Shown here piece after piece: positions 34,911 through 43,507 of a DNA stretch of 64,000 nucleotides. The number at the start of each line of letters is the position of its first letter. The stretch's first letter is position 1. The translations under genes were made by a program, and so were the position numbers. The notes beneath the pieces were generated by a model that was given only the letters and a program-made list of their open reading frames with translations, was not told the origin of the DNA and did no database searches. The DNA is from Deltaproteobacteria bacterium (lineage in GTDB: Bacteria; UBA10199; JACPAL01), in contig JACPAK010000001.1 of assembly GCA_016180845.1 (NCBI GenBank), positions 150,836 through 214,835 on the forward strand. Reading direction: 5' to 3'.

Positions 34911-36029
34911 ATGAGTCGTTTCAGCCGATTTCTCGTAGTTTTTCTTATTCTCCTCCCAAATCTTGGATCCGCTCGTTCGACCAGTTTTGACACCCTCCGT
35001 TTGCGTGCTGCACCCGACCAGGGACGTTATCTAACAATTTACGATACCGATATGCTCAAACCTTATGAATGGACTACCGGTGTTTTTCTCGATTATGCAC
35101 GAGCCCCCTTATCGGTCGTCGTCACCTCCGGTGCAACCCAGGCGGTCGTTGAAGACCTCGTTGGCCTCCATCTCTCAGGATCGATCGGTCTGCTCGATTG
35201 GCTTGAAGTCGGTCTGAATCCAAATTTCGCCATATTGGAAAAGTTTTTCGATACCACGACAAATACCTCAAGCACGCGAATCCGGGCAGGCGATACGCGT
35301 CTGAATGCCAAATTGCGGATCCTCGAAAAAGGGAAATATCCTGTGGGAATCGTCTTTGTCCCCTACCTTGATCTCCCGATCGGGTCCGGCGCCAGCCTGG
35401 TTGGGAACAACAGCTTTGCGGGAGGAGGGCTTTTCTCTATTGAAACCCCCCAGATTGAAGAGCGATTAAGCTTTGCGTTCAATCTCGGTTACTGGACTCG
35501 AGACAGTGTCTTGGTTTTTGCGACACAGTTTGATGATTTGATGACCTTCGGGATTGCCGGAAACTTTATTGTGTTGAAAAAATTGGAGCTCTATTCGGAA
35601 TTTTCAGGGGGAACAATGGTCTCTGATTTTTTCAGCAGCTCCGGTACCCCTGTCGAGGGGGGAGGAGGGGCCCGCTATTTCCTGACCAAAGATCGACGAT
35701 GGCAAATGACAGGGGGTGTCTTCCTTGGCGTCGGTTCCGGCCTTGGGAATCCAGTCGTGCGTGGCCTTGTTGGAGTCGCTTTTACCCCCTCACGAGCGGT
35801 GCGGGGGGTTGAGATGCAGGAGGCGGTCACCGAAACCTTCTCTGTGTATGAGCTGAAAGAACCAACATGCCCCTTCGATATTGAGGGGGAAGTGACAGGC
35901 TCTATCCCGGCCACTGATCCCCGATGTCAGTCGATTAAAAATGAACTTTTATCGAAATGCCCCGAAAAGAAGGATTTTAATCCTGAGAGGGATGATATCA
36001 GGTGCTTGAAACTGTATCTGTCGGAGTAG
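34911..36029 (+). CDS. Outer-membrane beta-barrel protein
   Basis: A 372-residue protein with a signal peptide (FLVVFLILLPNLGSARS) followed by amphipathic beta strands. Examples are WTTGVFLDYARAPLSVVV, GSIGLLDWLEVGLNPNFAIL and VGIVFVPYLDLPIGSGASL. The C-terminal 80 residues leave the barrel pattern and contain paired Cys (CPFDIEGEV, DPRCQSIKNELLSKCPEK, DDIRCLK), a small disulfide-rich domain. It resembles the N-terminal barrels of OmpA-like myxobacterial proteins, but with the OmpA domain missing. The role is unknown. Its last 32 bases overlap the convergent cold-shock gene. Confidence 0.82.
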   Translation: MSRFSRFLVVFLILLPNLGSARSTSFDTLRLRAAPDQGRYLTIYDTDMLKPYEWTTGVFLDYARAPLSVVVTSGATQAVVEDLVGLHLSGSIGLLDWLEVGLNPNFAILEKFFDTTTNTSSTRIRAGDTRLNAKLRILEKGKYPVGIVFVPYLDLPIGSGASLVGNNSFAGGGLFSIETPQIEERLSFAFNLGYWTRDSVLVFATQFDDLMTFGIAGNFIVLKKLELYSEFSGGTMVSDFFSSSGTPVEGGGGARYFLTKDRRWQMTGGVFLGVGSGLGNPVVRGLVGVAFTPSRAVRGVEMQEAVTETFSVYELKEPTCPFDIEGEVTGSIPATDPRCQSIKNELLSKCPEKKDFNPERDDIRCLKLYLSE

Positions 36030-36273
36030 TCTCCTCTTTCGAATAAACTTTAAGTCGAGTTACGCGCATCCCTCGTGACGTCAATCCAACATCAAAACCG
36101 ACCTGTGTCCCTTCTTTAAAAAAAGAACGATCTCTGTTGGGTCCCACCAGTCGAACCTCATCCAAGTGAAAATAAACCTCATACCCCTGTTCATCCTTCA
36201 CGAACCCATAGTTCCCCTGGGCAAGGAATTTCAGGATCTTCCCATGACGAAAATTGTCGGGGGGATAGGCCAT
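35998..36273 (-). CDS. Cold-shock domain protein
   Basis: A 91-residue OB-fold protein. HGKILKFLAQGNYGFVKDEQ followed by GYEVYFHLDEV matches the cold-shock domain: the RNP1-like segment retains YGFV, and RNP2 is VYFHL. Proteins of this fold bind single-stranded RNA or DNA. It is more diverged than CspA and has a short Thr/Ser-rich tail. It lies convergent with the barrel gene and its 3' end overlaps that gene. Confidence 0.8.
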   Translation of the reverse strand: MAYPPDNFRHGKILKFLAQGNYGFVKDEQGYEVYFHLDEVRLVGPNRDRSFFKEGTQVGFDVGLTSRGMRVTRLKVYSKEETTPTDTVSST

Positions 36274-36326
36274 AAAAACATTATGAAGTTGAATTCAAAC
36301 ATTGACAAGAATATATATGAAGCCCG

Positions 36327-37553
36327 ATGAAAAAAATCTTCCCCGCCCTTCTTTTTCTGACACTCCTCGGGCTTATCGCCTCCGGCATTATGGTGAAGAT
36401 GCACCTCGATCTGGCACCGGGTGGATTCGAATCCAAAAGTTTTTGCACGATCTCTGAGTTTGTTGATTGTGATACCGCGCTGGCGAGCCGTTATTCAAAG
36501 ATCGCCGGCATCCCGACGGCCCAGATCGGCCTCCTCTATTACCTCTTTTTCTTTTTTGCGACGCTTTATGCCTGGTCCTCAGAAAAAGGTCGCCGCGCCA
36601 CCGCTTCTTTTCTGCTGGCCGGCTCGCTCTTTGCCACCGGTTATAGTCTTGTCATCGCCTATCTCTCGATCTTTCGACTCGAAGTCCTCTGTCTCCTCTG
36701 TCTGACAACCTATCTCTGTAACTTTTTCCATCTGATTCTTCTCCCGCGGATCCTCGGCATCCCGATCTGGCGCATCCCGGCCCATCTCATGGAATATGCC
36801 CGGTCACTCTTGAGACAAGGATCGCTCGTCCCTGGGAAGATCGGTCTCCACCTGATCCTCTTTGGACTCCTGCTCGGGGGCGGATTGATCTTTTTTAAAG
36901 GCCTTCAGGCCAACGATCCAGTCCGAAAGGTCAAGATCCCGGATGAGCTTTACCTGAAACATTTTTATGCAACCCCCTCGCAGCCTCTGGGAATCACCCC
37001 GAAACTTCAGAGGGGAGAAGCAAACGCCCCGGTCACCTTGATCGAATTCTCTGACTTTCAATGTCCATTCTGTCGCCGCGCCGCCTTCAGCCTGAAGCCA
37101 TTTTTGGGTGAATTAAAGAAGAATGTCCGGATTGTTTATCTGAATTACCCCCTCGATAACGCCTGTAACCCCGCTGTGAGCCGAAGCTTCCATATGGCTT
37201 CGTGCCTCTCAGCAAAGGCAGCCTTATGTGCCGAACAAAAGGGAAAATTCTGGGAGTATCATGATCTCGTTTTTGAGAATCAGAAAAAACTTTCCCGAGA
37301 AACCTTGATGAAACTGGCGAAGGAGGTCGGGATCGAAGAGGAGTGGTTTAATCAGTGTCTGGTCTCACCTGAGATTGAAACAGAGCTCTCTGCGGAGATC
37401 CAGGAGGGGCAGAAATTTGGCGTCCAAGGAACTCCTGCCATCTTTATCAATGGCCGTCCCTTCCACGACTGGATCAATCCTGAAAGACTTCGGCTGGTGG
37501 TCCGGTCAGAGATAGAAAAAGTTACCTCTTCCTCCGCCGCAACCAATAAATAA
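36327..37553 (+). CDS. VKOR-DsbA fusion protein for disulfide bond formation
   Basis: A 408-residue fusion. The N-terminal half is a vitamin K epoxide reductase-like membrane domain with helices at about 5-25, 68-85, 95-117 and 121-140, loop cysteines in SFCTISEFVDCDTA and the quinone-side pair in LCLLCLTTY. A further helix (LILFGLLLGGGLIFF) leads to a periplasmic DsbA-like thioredoxin domain with CPFC in SDFQCPFCRRAA and the cis-Pro in GVQGTPAIFING. VKOR re-oxidises the thioredoxin domain through quinone, so one chain can do the work of DsbA and DsbB. This suits a genome with many exported Cys-containing proteins and c-type cytochromes. It starts ATG with an upstream TTGACA at 36301. Confidence 0.92.
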   Translation: MKKIFPALLFLTLLGLIASGIMVKMHLDLAPGGFESKSFCTISEFVDCDTALASRYSKIAGIPTAQIGLLYYLFFFFATLYAWSSEKGRRATASFLLAGSLFATGYSLVIAYLSIFRLEVLCLLCLTTYLCNFFHLILLPRILGIPIWRIPAHLMEYARSLLRQGSLVPGKIGLHLILFGLLLGGGLIFFKGLQANDPVRKVKIPDELYLKHFYATPSQPLGITPKLQRGEANAPVTLIEFSDFQCPFCRRAAFSLKPFLGELKKNVRIVYLNYPLDNACNPAVSRSFHMASCLSAKAALCAEQKGKFWEYHDLVFENQKKLSRETLMKLAKEVGIEEEWFNQCLVSPEIETELSAEIQEGQKFGVQGTPAIFINGRPFHDWINPERLRLVVRSEIEKVTSSSAATNK

Positions 37554-38913
37554 CACCGCTACTCAAGATAAGCAGCGGATAACCAACCTGACTGAAATAG
37601 GCAATAAACCGGGCGCGGCCGGGGGTCATTGTGATTGTTCGAAATTCAGGGGTTTTCGGACGAATCGTCACCTGCTCCTTCTCACCCACAAGCCAGCCAA
37701 CTATATTGAGGAAAAGATCGAGATTCCCGGGTGCCTGAATCAGGGCGTTCGAGGCGAAATCGGAATCACCGACAACAATCACCCTCCCCGCGGCGGGATC
37801 AGTCTCCGATTCTGAAATGACCCCGATCTTCAGGGGACCAGCGATATCGATTCCCTTGTCAAAACGTGGTTCGGTTCCTTCAACGAGTTGGAGCTCTCCC
37901 CACGCAGCCTTTGAGGTTGTGAAGAGGGAGGTGTTCTTTCGCCCCTTCTTTTCGTTCATCTCAAGACTCCTCACCGAGGAAAAAATCGGGTTCAAATCCT
38001 GAAGCCCCTTTGTCACCTCATGCGACTCCATCTGCGGAGAGGGGTAATGGGGACCCAAAAGGAAATGTCGTTCGGGATCGAAGACAAAATCATGATTCCA
38101 GGCAAGGCCCAGGGAACGAAGCGTCTCTGCGAGGAGAGGAGGGAGTTGAGATTCCCCCAGGACAAGCAGGGCCCCTCTCCCTTTTTGGAGGTACCGACCG
38201 ATGAAACGATCTTCGGAGGGTGGGATTTCCTTTTTGGGACCAGAAACAATCAGCAGATGGCAATCATCCGATAATTTGCTCGTCTTGACAAGATTGAGTA
38301 TCTGGATCTCGTAGTTGTTTTTCTTCAGATAATCCTGAGCCCCACTATACCCAGCAGGTGAAGGGTCGTTCAAGCCCCTCTCCCCATGCCCTTCGAGGAA
38401 ACAAACGGTGAAAGATTTTTCCTGAGTGACCTTGAGGATCGCATTCGTAAAAAGACCTTCCCCGACAAATTCAGGAAGAGCCGCCTCTGACAGGCGTGAG
38501 TAGTCAAAAAGCTGGGACTGATAGATCTCTTTTCTGTTTTCCCCTGATTGAAAAACGATCGTGCCATCGGTACTGATTCTGTGCTGGGTCGCAGCCTCCA
38601 CTTCCGTATCGGGATCCACCATCCGATAGCTGACACGGGAAGAATGGGTGGAATATTCTTTCAGGATATCATCCACTTTCCTTCGAATAAAAACAGCATC
38701 GAGATCTTCTCCCCTCCGAAAGAAGGCGAGAATTTTAACGTCTCTATCAAGATTGTTGAGTGTTGAGAGGGTCTGTTCGGAGAGTGTCAACTCGCGGTTC
38801 GCCGTCGTATCAAATCGAATCGATGCGCGATCAACAATTCCGTAAAGAAGGATGCCCGCCGCAATAACGACGACCGTAAAAATAAGAGAGCTGGTCAGTT
38901 TCTTTATCGCCAT
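37522..38913 (-). CDS. GldG-like ABC-associated periplasmic protein
   Basis: A 463-residue protein anchored by one helix at each end (SSLIFTVVVIAAGILLYGIV; VGYPLLILSSGVIYWL). The central region has DTTANRELTLSEQTLSTLNN, VCFLEGHGERGL and GRVIVVGDSDFASN, the pattern of GldG/ABC-type uncharacterised transport system proteins. These partner with an ABC-2 permease (GldF) and ATPase (GldA). Those two genes follow directly upstream with short overlaps, so this is a complete three-gene set. In Bacteroidetes Gld proteins serve gliding, but the same set occurs widely in non-gliding bacteria with unknown cargo. It overlaps the end of the VKOR-DsbA gene by 32 bases. Confidence 0.85.
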   Translation of the reverse strand: MAIKKLTSSLIFTVVVIAAGILLYGIVDRASIRFDTTANRELTLSEQTLSTLNNLDRDVKILAFFRRGEDLDAVFIRRKVDDILKEYSTHSSRVSYRMVDPDTEVEAATQHRISTDGTIVFQSGENRKEIYQSQLFDYSRLSEAALPEFVGEGLFTNAILKVTQEKSFTVCFLEGHGERGLNDPSPAGYSGAQDYLKKNNYEIQILNLVKTSKLSDDCHLLIVSGPKKEIPPSEDRFIGRYLQKGRGALLVLGESQLPPLLAETLRSLGLAWNHDFVFDPERHFLLGPHYPSPQMESHEVTKGLQDLNPIFSSVRSLEMNEKKGRKNTSLFTTSKAAWGELQLVEGTEPRFDKGIDIAGPLKIGVISESETDPAAGRVIVVGDSDFASNALIQAPGNLDLFLNIVGWLVGEKEQVTIRPKTPEFRTITMTPGRARFIAYFSQVGYPLLILSSGVIYWLRRRKR

Positions 38914-39599
38914 TTTTCGGCCCTCAAATACCGAACCGTCAGGAAGAGAAATAGAAATGTGAAGAGAAGATAGTAGGAGATATCCCCCAGATCGAGAACG
39001 CCGATACTAAAGCTCTCGAGATGAGAGGAAACCGAAATCTTCTCTCCCAAAACTCCCCCCACCTCTCCCAAAAACCAGAGCGTCAGGAGGAGGACAAAAC
39101 TGAAAACGGCCGCAATGACCTGGCTCTGGGTCACGACAGAACAAAAAATCCCGGCAGCAAGAAACGCCCCTCCCATTAAAAGGAGACCGAGGTAAGAAAG
39201 AGTCAATGGGCCTGGGTCCGGCTCCCCGGATAAGAGGATGAAAATCGGATACTCAAGCGTGAGAAACAAGAGAGCGGCATAGAGAATCCAGACTGAAAAA
39301 TATTTTCCAAAAACAATCGCCCGGTCAGAGAGCGGAGAGGTCTTCAAGAGTTCAATCGTCCCGATTTTTCTCTCCTCGGCAAATCCCCTCATGGTCAACA
39401 ATGGTGTCAAAAAAACGAAAATGACCGCCATGAAATAGGTCATCCCCCTCATCGAGGCCTCCGGAAGATTCTGCGGAGAGGGCTCCGTCATATGGGCTGT
39501 AAAGGCAAAACCGGTCAGAAAGAGAAAGAGGGCAAAGGTGACCGCCGCAACCGGAGAGGCGATATGGATTTTGAGTTCTTTCTTAAGTAGAGACCACAT
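38904..39599 (-). CDS. ABC-2 type permease (GldF-like)
   Basis: A 231-residue membrane protein with six hydrophobic segments, including VTFALFLFLTGFAFTAHM, YFMAVIFVFLTPLLTMRG and AAVFSFVLLLTLWFLGE. MRGFAEERKIGTIELLKTSP is the coupling-helix region typical of ABC-2 permeases. It lies between the ATPase and GldG-like genes with overlaps of 17 and 10 bases. Confidence 0.9.
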   Translation of the reverse strand: MWSLLKKELKIHIASPVAAVTFALFLFLTGFAFTAHMTEPSPQNLPEASMRGMTYFMAVIFVFLTPLLTMRGFAEERKIGTIELLKTSPLSDRAIVFGKYFSVWILYAALLFLTLEYPIFILLSGEPDPGPLTLSYLGLLLMGGAFLAAGIFCSVVTQSQVIAAVFSFVLLLTLWFLGEVGGVLGEKISVSSHLESFSIGVLDLGDISYYLLFTFLFLFLTVRYLRAEKWR

Positions 39600-40299
39600 C
39601 GGCCGCCTCCTCCTCGGTAAGTTTCAGAAAGAGTGCCTCGAGATCCGTCGCCCCGGAAATCGACTGATCGGCAACAATTTTCCCCCGATGAATAATAATC
39701 ACCCTCTCACAAAGCGCACTCACCTCCTGCAGGATATGAGAAGAAAAAATAACCGCCTGCCGCCCTCCCCCTAACATTTTCAAGAGCCCTCGAACCTCCA
39801 GGATCTGTTTGGGATCAAGCCCAACGGTCGGCTCATCGAGGATCAGGAGATCCGGATCATGAATCAGCGCCTGAGCGATCGCAACGCGTTGCCGATACCC
39901 TTTTGAGATATTGCCAATGAGTCTTTTTCTGACAATCTCCGTCCCTGTCCGTTTCAAAATAGCAATCACTCTGCCGTCAACATCAGAGAGATGACGTATC
40001 CCGGCGACAAACCGAAGATACTCCTCAACAGTGAGCTCAGGATACAAAGGGGCATTTTCAGGCAAATAGCCGATCTTCTCTTTCGCCTTTTCAGGTTTCT
40101 GAGAAATATCGATTCCATCAATCTTCGCCGTCCCGGCAGTCGGAGGGAGATAACCGGTTATAATCCTTAAGGTCGTCGTCTTCCCGGCACCATTGGGACC
40201 GAGAAGTCCGACAATTTCCCCCGATCGGACACGAAAGGTAATATTCTCGATCGCTATTAAAGAACCGTATTTTTTTGTGAGCCCGGAAACTTCTATCAT
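39583..40299 (-). CDS. ABC transporter ATP-binding protein (GldA-like)
   Basis: A 238-residue ATPase with Walker A GPNGAGKTTTLR, the Q-loop region IGYLPENAPLYPELTV, signature ISKGYRQRVAIAQAL, Walker B LLILDEPTVGLDP, and switch His in IFSSHILQEVSAL. It is first in the GldA-F-G set and its start overlaps the cpoB stop by 4 bases, so it may be read from the pal/cpoB side. Confidence 0.94.
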   Translation of the reverse strand: MIEVSGLTKKYGSLIAIENITFRVRSGEIVGLLGPNGAGKTTTLRIITGYLPPTAGTAKIDGIDISQKPEKAKEKIGYLPENAPLYPELTVEEYLRFVAGIRHLSDVDGRVIAILKRTGTEIVRKRLIGNISKGYRQRVAIAQALIHDPDLLILDEPTVGLDPKQILEVRGLLKMLGGGRQAVIFSSHILQEVSALCERVIIIHRGKIVADQSISGATDLEALFLKLTEEEAADVVST

Positions 40300-41054
40300 G
40301 GGGAAGGACGTGGTTGGGAAGGAGAAGCGGCCTGAGCCATCAGCGCATCAATCTTTTTGATCCTCTCTCTCGCCTCTCCCGCCTCATCGGATTTCGGATA
40401 ATTCTGGATGAGTTGATTTAAAAACACCTTCGCATCTTCATATCCCTTCTGTTCGAAGAGACAATAACCCTGTTTTAAGATAGCCCCCGGGGTCTTTTCA
40501 CTCTGAGGAAAATTCTTGACCACCTTTTGAAACTCCAAAAGGGCTGAGGCAAAATCCCGGGAGGCATACAAGGCCTCTCCCTTCCAATACTGGGCGTTGT
40601 CGGCCAGAGATGATTTCGGATACTTCTTCAGAAAGGCCTCGAAAAGCTTCAAGGCCTGGGTATAATTGCCGAGATTAATCTCAGAAAGGGCTGCTCGATA
40701 ATCCGCCTCTTCCTGACTTTCACCTTTTTTCTTGATTAAAATCTCCTCGAGCTGCTTCTGATGCAGAGAAATCCTCTCCTCAAGACCGGTTATCCGAAAA
40801 TCAAAGTCCCTCAAGAGCTTCTGATTCTTATCCGATTCCTGTTGGAAAAAATATTTCGCCTCCTCGAGCAGTCCTTTTAAAGCCTGGACCTCTCGACGGA
40901 GTTCCGTCACGGCAAGATTCGTATCGGCCAAGACCTTGGCATTGGAGTCCTGAACCCTTTTGAGCTCATCAATCTCCCCCTTCGATACCTTGGACGGATC
41001 TGCCCATGCTACCTGGAATGAGACTGTTAAAAAAAGTATAAGGAAAAATCTCAT
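40296..41054 (-). CDS. cpoB: Tol-Pal system protein CpoB (YbgF)
   Basis: A protein of about 252 residues: signal peptide (RFFLILFLTVSFQVAWA), a coiled-coil segment (residues 25-110, with ITGLEERISLHQKQLEEILI), then three C-terminal TPR repeats beginning YRAALSEINLGNYTQALKLF. That is the CpoB architecture, which links peptidoglycan synthesis with outer-membrane constriction. The ATG at 41054 is preferred over a TTG two codons upstream. It lies just downstream of pal with a terminator hairpin between them. Confidence 0.92.
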   Translation of the reverse strand: MRFFLILFLTVSFQVAWADPSKVSKGEIDELKRVQDSNAKVLADTNLAVTELRREVQALKGLLEEAKYFFQQESDKNQKLLRDFDFRITGLEERISLHQKQLEEILIKKKGESQEEADYRAALSEINLGNYTQALKLFEAFLKKYPKSSLADNAQYWKGEALYASRDFASALLEFQKVVKNFPQSEKTPGAILKQGYCLFEQKGYEDAKVFLNQLIQNYPKSDEAGEARERIKKIDALMAQAASPSQPRPSP

Positions 41055-41058
41055 AATC

Positions 41059-41095
41059 AAAAAAAAGCCACGGTGAAAGATAACTCCACCGTGGC
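41059..41095 (-). terminator. Intrinsic terminator after pal
   Basis: GCCACGGTG (41067-41075) and CACCGTGGC (41087-41095) form a perfect 9-bp stem with an 11-base loop. On the minus strand it is followed by eight T residues (complement of 41059-41066). It lies between the pal stop and the cpoB start, so cpoB expression would need read-through or its own promoter. Confidence 0.85.
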
Positions 41096-41117
41096 CTCAA
41101 ATCAAGAACTTGCCTAT

Positions 41118-41549
41118 TTATTTCTTAACAAACTCAGCCCGACGATTCTTCCACCAGCAACTTTCATTGCTGCAGGTCTCCAGTGGCTTCTCCTCGCCAA
41201 AACTCTTTGTCTTGACGCGGCCTTTATCAACTCCGAGTGAAACCAGATAATCCCGAGCGGCATTGGCACGCCGATGACCAAGGGCAATGTTGTACTCCTC
41301 TGTGCCTCTCTCATCGCAATGCCCTTCGACCTGGACACTCGCCTTTTCATTGTCCTTCATATAGCCGGCATTTCCCTTCAGGACCTTTTTATATTCGTCC
41401 TTGACATCCGACTGGTCGAAGTCGAAGTGGATCCGGTTCAACCCTTTCGAGGTCTTCCCTGCCACATCTGGTTTCCCCTGCTTGGAACATCCAAAAGTCA
41501 GAGCTAACCCCACAATCATGAGCATTGCAGCGATCGTCGTCTTCTTCAT
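41118..41549 (-). CDS. pal: Peptidoglycan-associated lipoprotein Pal
   Basis: A 143-residue lipoprotein. The signal peptide ends LALTFGC. The OmpA-like peptidoglycan-binding domain has IHFDFDQSDVKDEY, VQVEGHCDERGTEEYNIALG, RRANAARDYLVSLGV and the closing NRRAEFV. Pal tethers the outer membrane to peptidoglycan and works with Tol proteins; cpoB is next to it, but tolQRAB are not in the window. Confidence 0.95.
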   Translation of the reverse strand: MKKTTIAAMLMIVGLALTFGCSKQGKPDVAGKTSKGLNRIHFDFDQSDVKDEYKKVLKGNAGYMKDNEKASVQVEGHCDERGTEEYNIALGHRRANAARDYLVSLGVDKGRVKTKSFGEEKPLETCSNESCWWKNRRAEFVKK

Positions 41550-41688
41550 ATCTTTCCCCTCCTTGAGGAATTTAAAAAGTTAAGATAATTTCCTTAAAAA
41601 ATTTTAACGAAATTTATGTGAAGAAAAGGGAAAAGTCAAATAAAATACCTCTGGACTCATTGAGAAGTGACGTTATAAATTCGGCATA

Positions 41689-42099
41689 ATGCCTGCCAAG
41701 ATTTTCTACGATGTCCTTGTTGTCGACCACTCTCCACTGGCACAAAATATGTACCAGGTCCTTTTTTCAACGAATGACCGATTCCGGCTCAGATTTTCCG
41801 AGGAGTACGAATCGCTTTTCAAAAGAAGCACCCGTTTTCGACCCGATTTGCTTCTGATTAACAGCAATGCGATTGCCCAAGACCAGGAACTCAAATTCCC
41901 TTCTCCCACTATACTTATCGCTTCCAAAAGCAGGACCGATATCAAGGAATCCGCTGCAGAGGTCTCTGACCTCTATTTGCTGGAAAAGCCTTTCTATCCG
42001 TATGATCTCCTCTCGATTGCGCATAAAATGGTGCGGGATAAACGAGAAAAACCACGCCGAGGCCGACCTCCCGGCAAAGGTGAAAAGAGGAAAAAGTGA
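41689..42099 (+). CDS. Degenerate response-regulator receiver protein
   Basis: A 136-residue single-domain receiver. VLVVDHSPLAQNMYQVLF is the first strand with an acidic residue, and YLLEKPFYPYDLL contains the conserved Lys-Pro. The phosphoacceptor strand reads DLLLINSNAIA, with Asn/Ser where Asp is expected, so it probably cannot be phosphorylated in the usual way. The C-terminus is a basic tail with an AT-hook-like core (PRRGRPPGKGEKRKK), suggesting nucleic-acid binding (inference). It overlaps the start of the PilZ gene by 4 bases, so the two are translated together. Confidence 0.75.
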   Translation: MPAKIFYDVLVVDHSPLAQNMYQVLFSTNDRFRLRFSEEYESLFKRSTRFRPDLLLINSNAIAQDQELKFPSPTILIASKSRTDIKESAAEVSDLYLLEKPFYPYDLLSIAHKMVRDKREKPRRGRPPGKGEKRKK

Positions 42100-42437
42100 A
42101 TTATTCCGGTCAAGAAAAAAGGATTTACCCCCGCAAACAGCTTCGAACCCGTGTCATCTTTGAAGACGAAACGGGGGAAGGCTTCGTCTATTTTTATACC
42201 ACCGATATCAGCATGGGAGGTCTTTTTTTCGAATCCGATGTCCCTCTGAAGTTAGGCACAAAAGTTTTTCTTTCTTTCTCGCTGCACGAAGGTGACCCTC
42301 TGATTCGAGCCACAGGACAGGTGGTGCGTGTGGAAAAGGAATCAGGGGGTGCCTCACAAATCCTCGGGATGGGGATTCAATACCTCGACCTTCCGGAAGC
42401 AGGCCGACAGGCGATCGTACAGTATATTCAGGCCTGA
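42096..42437 (+). CDS. PilZ domain protein
   Basis: A 113-residue single PilZ domain (GTG start at 42096). The c-di-GMP-binding residues are in YPRKQLRTRVIF (RxxxR type) and in TTDISMGGLFFES (D-x-S-x-G-G). The rest of the barrel follows (KVFLSFSLHEGDPLIRATGQ, LGMGIQYLDL). It is coupled to the degenerate receiver gene, so the pair may act together in c-di-GMP-linked control. Its last 10 bases overlap the convergent arsA gene. Confidence 0.9.
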   Translation: MNYSGQEKRIYPRKQLRTRVIFEDETGEGFVYFYTTDISMGGLFFESDVPLKLGTKVFLSFSLHEGDPLIRATGQVVRVEKESGGASQILGMGIQYLDLPEAGRQAIVQYIQA

Positions 42438-43507
42438 AAAAGCGCCTCGGAAACCTTCAAGAGTCCCTCCAGATCATGAACATCCTCCGAGAAAAAAGGA
42501 ATCGTAAAATAATAATTCTTCTTCCCCCCCATTTTTTTCAAGAGGGCGATCGCCTCCCGATCCCGGTCGGCTAATTGCTGATATTGATCCAGAACAGAAA
42601 GAACTCTGGATCTTAATTCCGCTGAAAGAGAGGCAAGACGTTTGGAAGAAGAATCGGAAACCCCTGCCAGAACCCGATTCACAATAAACCCAAGGAAAGG
42701 GAGATCTCGATCACTCATCTGACGATAAAAATAGAGGGCGTCCTGAATCGCCACCGAAGAGGTCGAGGTCACAAGCAAAAAACCAACGATCTCCTGTCGA
42801 AGCAATTCATAGACAGATTCGGCCCGATCATGAAATCCCCCTAAAAGCCCTTCCATGAGGGCCAGCATCTCCGAAAGTTCTTTTAAAAATTCAAAACCGG
42901 CGAGCTTGTCGAAGACGTGAAAAATTTTGGCCCCTTTTTGCAACATCCCAAAGCCGACACGACTCGCAAAAATTCCCGGCTTTAAAAACCACTTCAGGGC
43001 GCTGTGGGAAACCAGTTGAATCATCTTTTGGGGGGCCTCCAAAAAATCGAGGGCATGCCGTGTCGGAGGGGTATCGAGGACAATGAGATCAAATTCCTGA
43101 CGCCGGAAGAGCTCGTAGAGCTGTTCCATTGCCATATACTCCTGCGATCCTGAAATCATGCTGGACAAATGTTGATAAAGCCGGTTTTCGAGAATTGTCT
43201 TCTGGGCGGTCGAAGAGACGGCATACTTTTCAATAAGCCGATCAAACGCCCGCTTCGTATCGAGCATCATCGCATAGAGAGGGGCTCCCCCCGCCGTGCC
43301 ACGAACGATCTGCGGCTCCAGACCCAACGTATCCAGACCGAGGGCGGTGGCGAGCCTCTTCGCAGGATCAATGGTCAGGACAATCGTCTTGCGCCCATTT
43401 TTCGCTGCCCAGAGGGCGATCGAGGCGGCAAGCGTGGTCTTGCCAACCCCCCCACTCCCGCAACAAACGATGATTTTTTTATCCCGCATGGAGGTGGAGA
43501 GATTCAT
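42428..43507 (-). CDS. ArsA/Get3-like ATPase, second gene
   Basis: A 359-residue P-loop ATPase of the anion-transporting ArsA/GET3 family. The deviant Walker A is CGSGGVGKTTLAA, followed by TIDPAKRLATALGLDTLG. The switch Asp is in LIVLDTPPTRHALDFLEAP, a typical ArsA block. It lacks the metal-binding cysteines of arsenite ArsA, and no ars gene is nearby. Its ATG overlaps the stop of the first ArsA gene by 4 bases. The pair in tandem recalls myxobacterial two-gene arrangements of unknown role. Confidence 0.85.
   Translation of the reverse strand: MNLSTSMRDKKIIVCCGSGGVGKTTLAASIALWAAKNGRKTIVLTIDPAKRLATALGLDTLGLEPQIVRGTAGGAPLYAMMLDTKRAFDRLIEKYAVSSTAQKTILENRLYQHLSSMISGSQEYMAMEQLYELFRRQEFDLIVLDTPPTRHALDFLEAPQKMIQLVSHSALKWFLKPGIFASRVGFGMLQKGAKIFHVFDKLAGFEFLKELSEMLALMEGLLGGFHDRAESVYELLRQEIVGFLLVTSTSSVAIQDALYFYRQMSDRDLPFLGFIVNRVLAGVSDSSSKRLASLSAELRSRVLSVLDQYQQLADRDREAIALLKKMGGKKNYYFTIPFFSEDVHDLEGLLKVSEALFQA

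Noticed and set aside
34136-36029. ABC exporter plus barrel as a complete tripartite efflux system
   Set aside because: The adjacent barrel is not TolC-like and there is no membrane fusion protein, so the link is only proximity.
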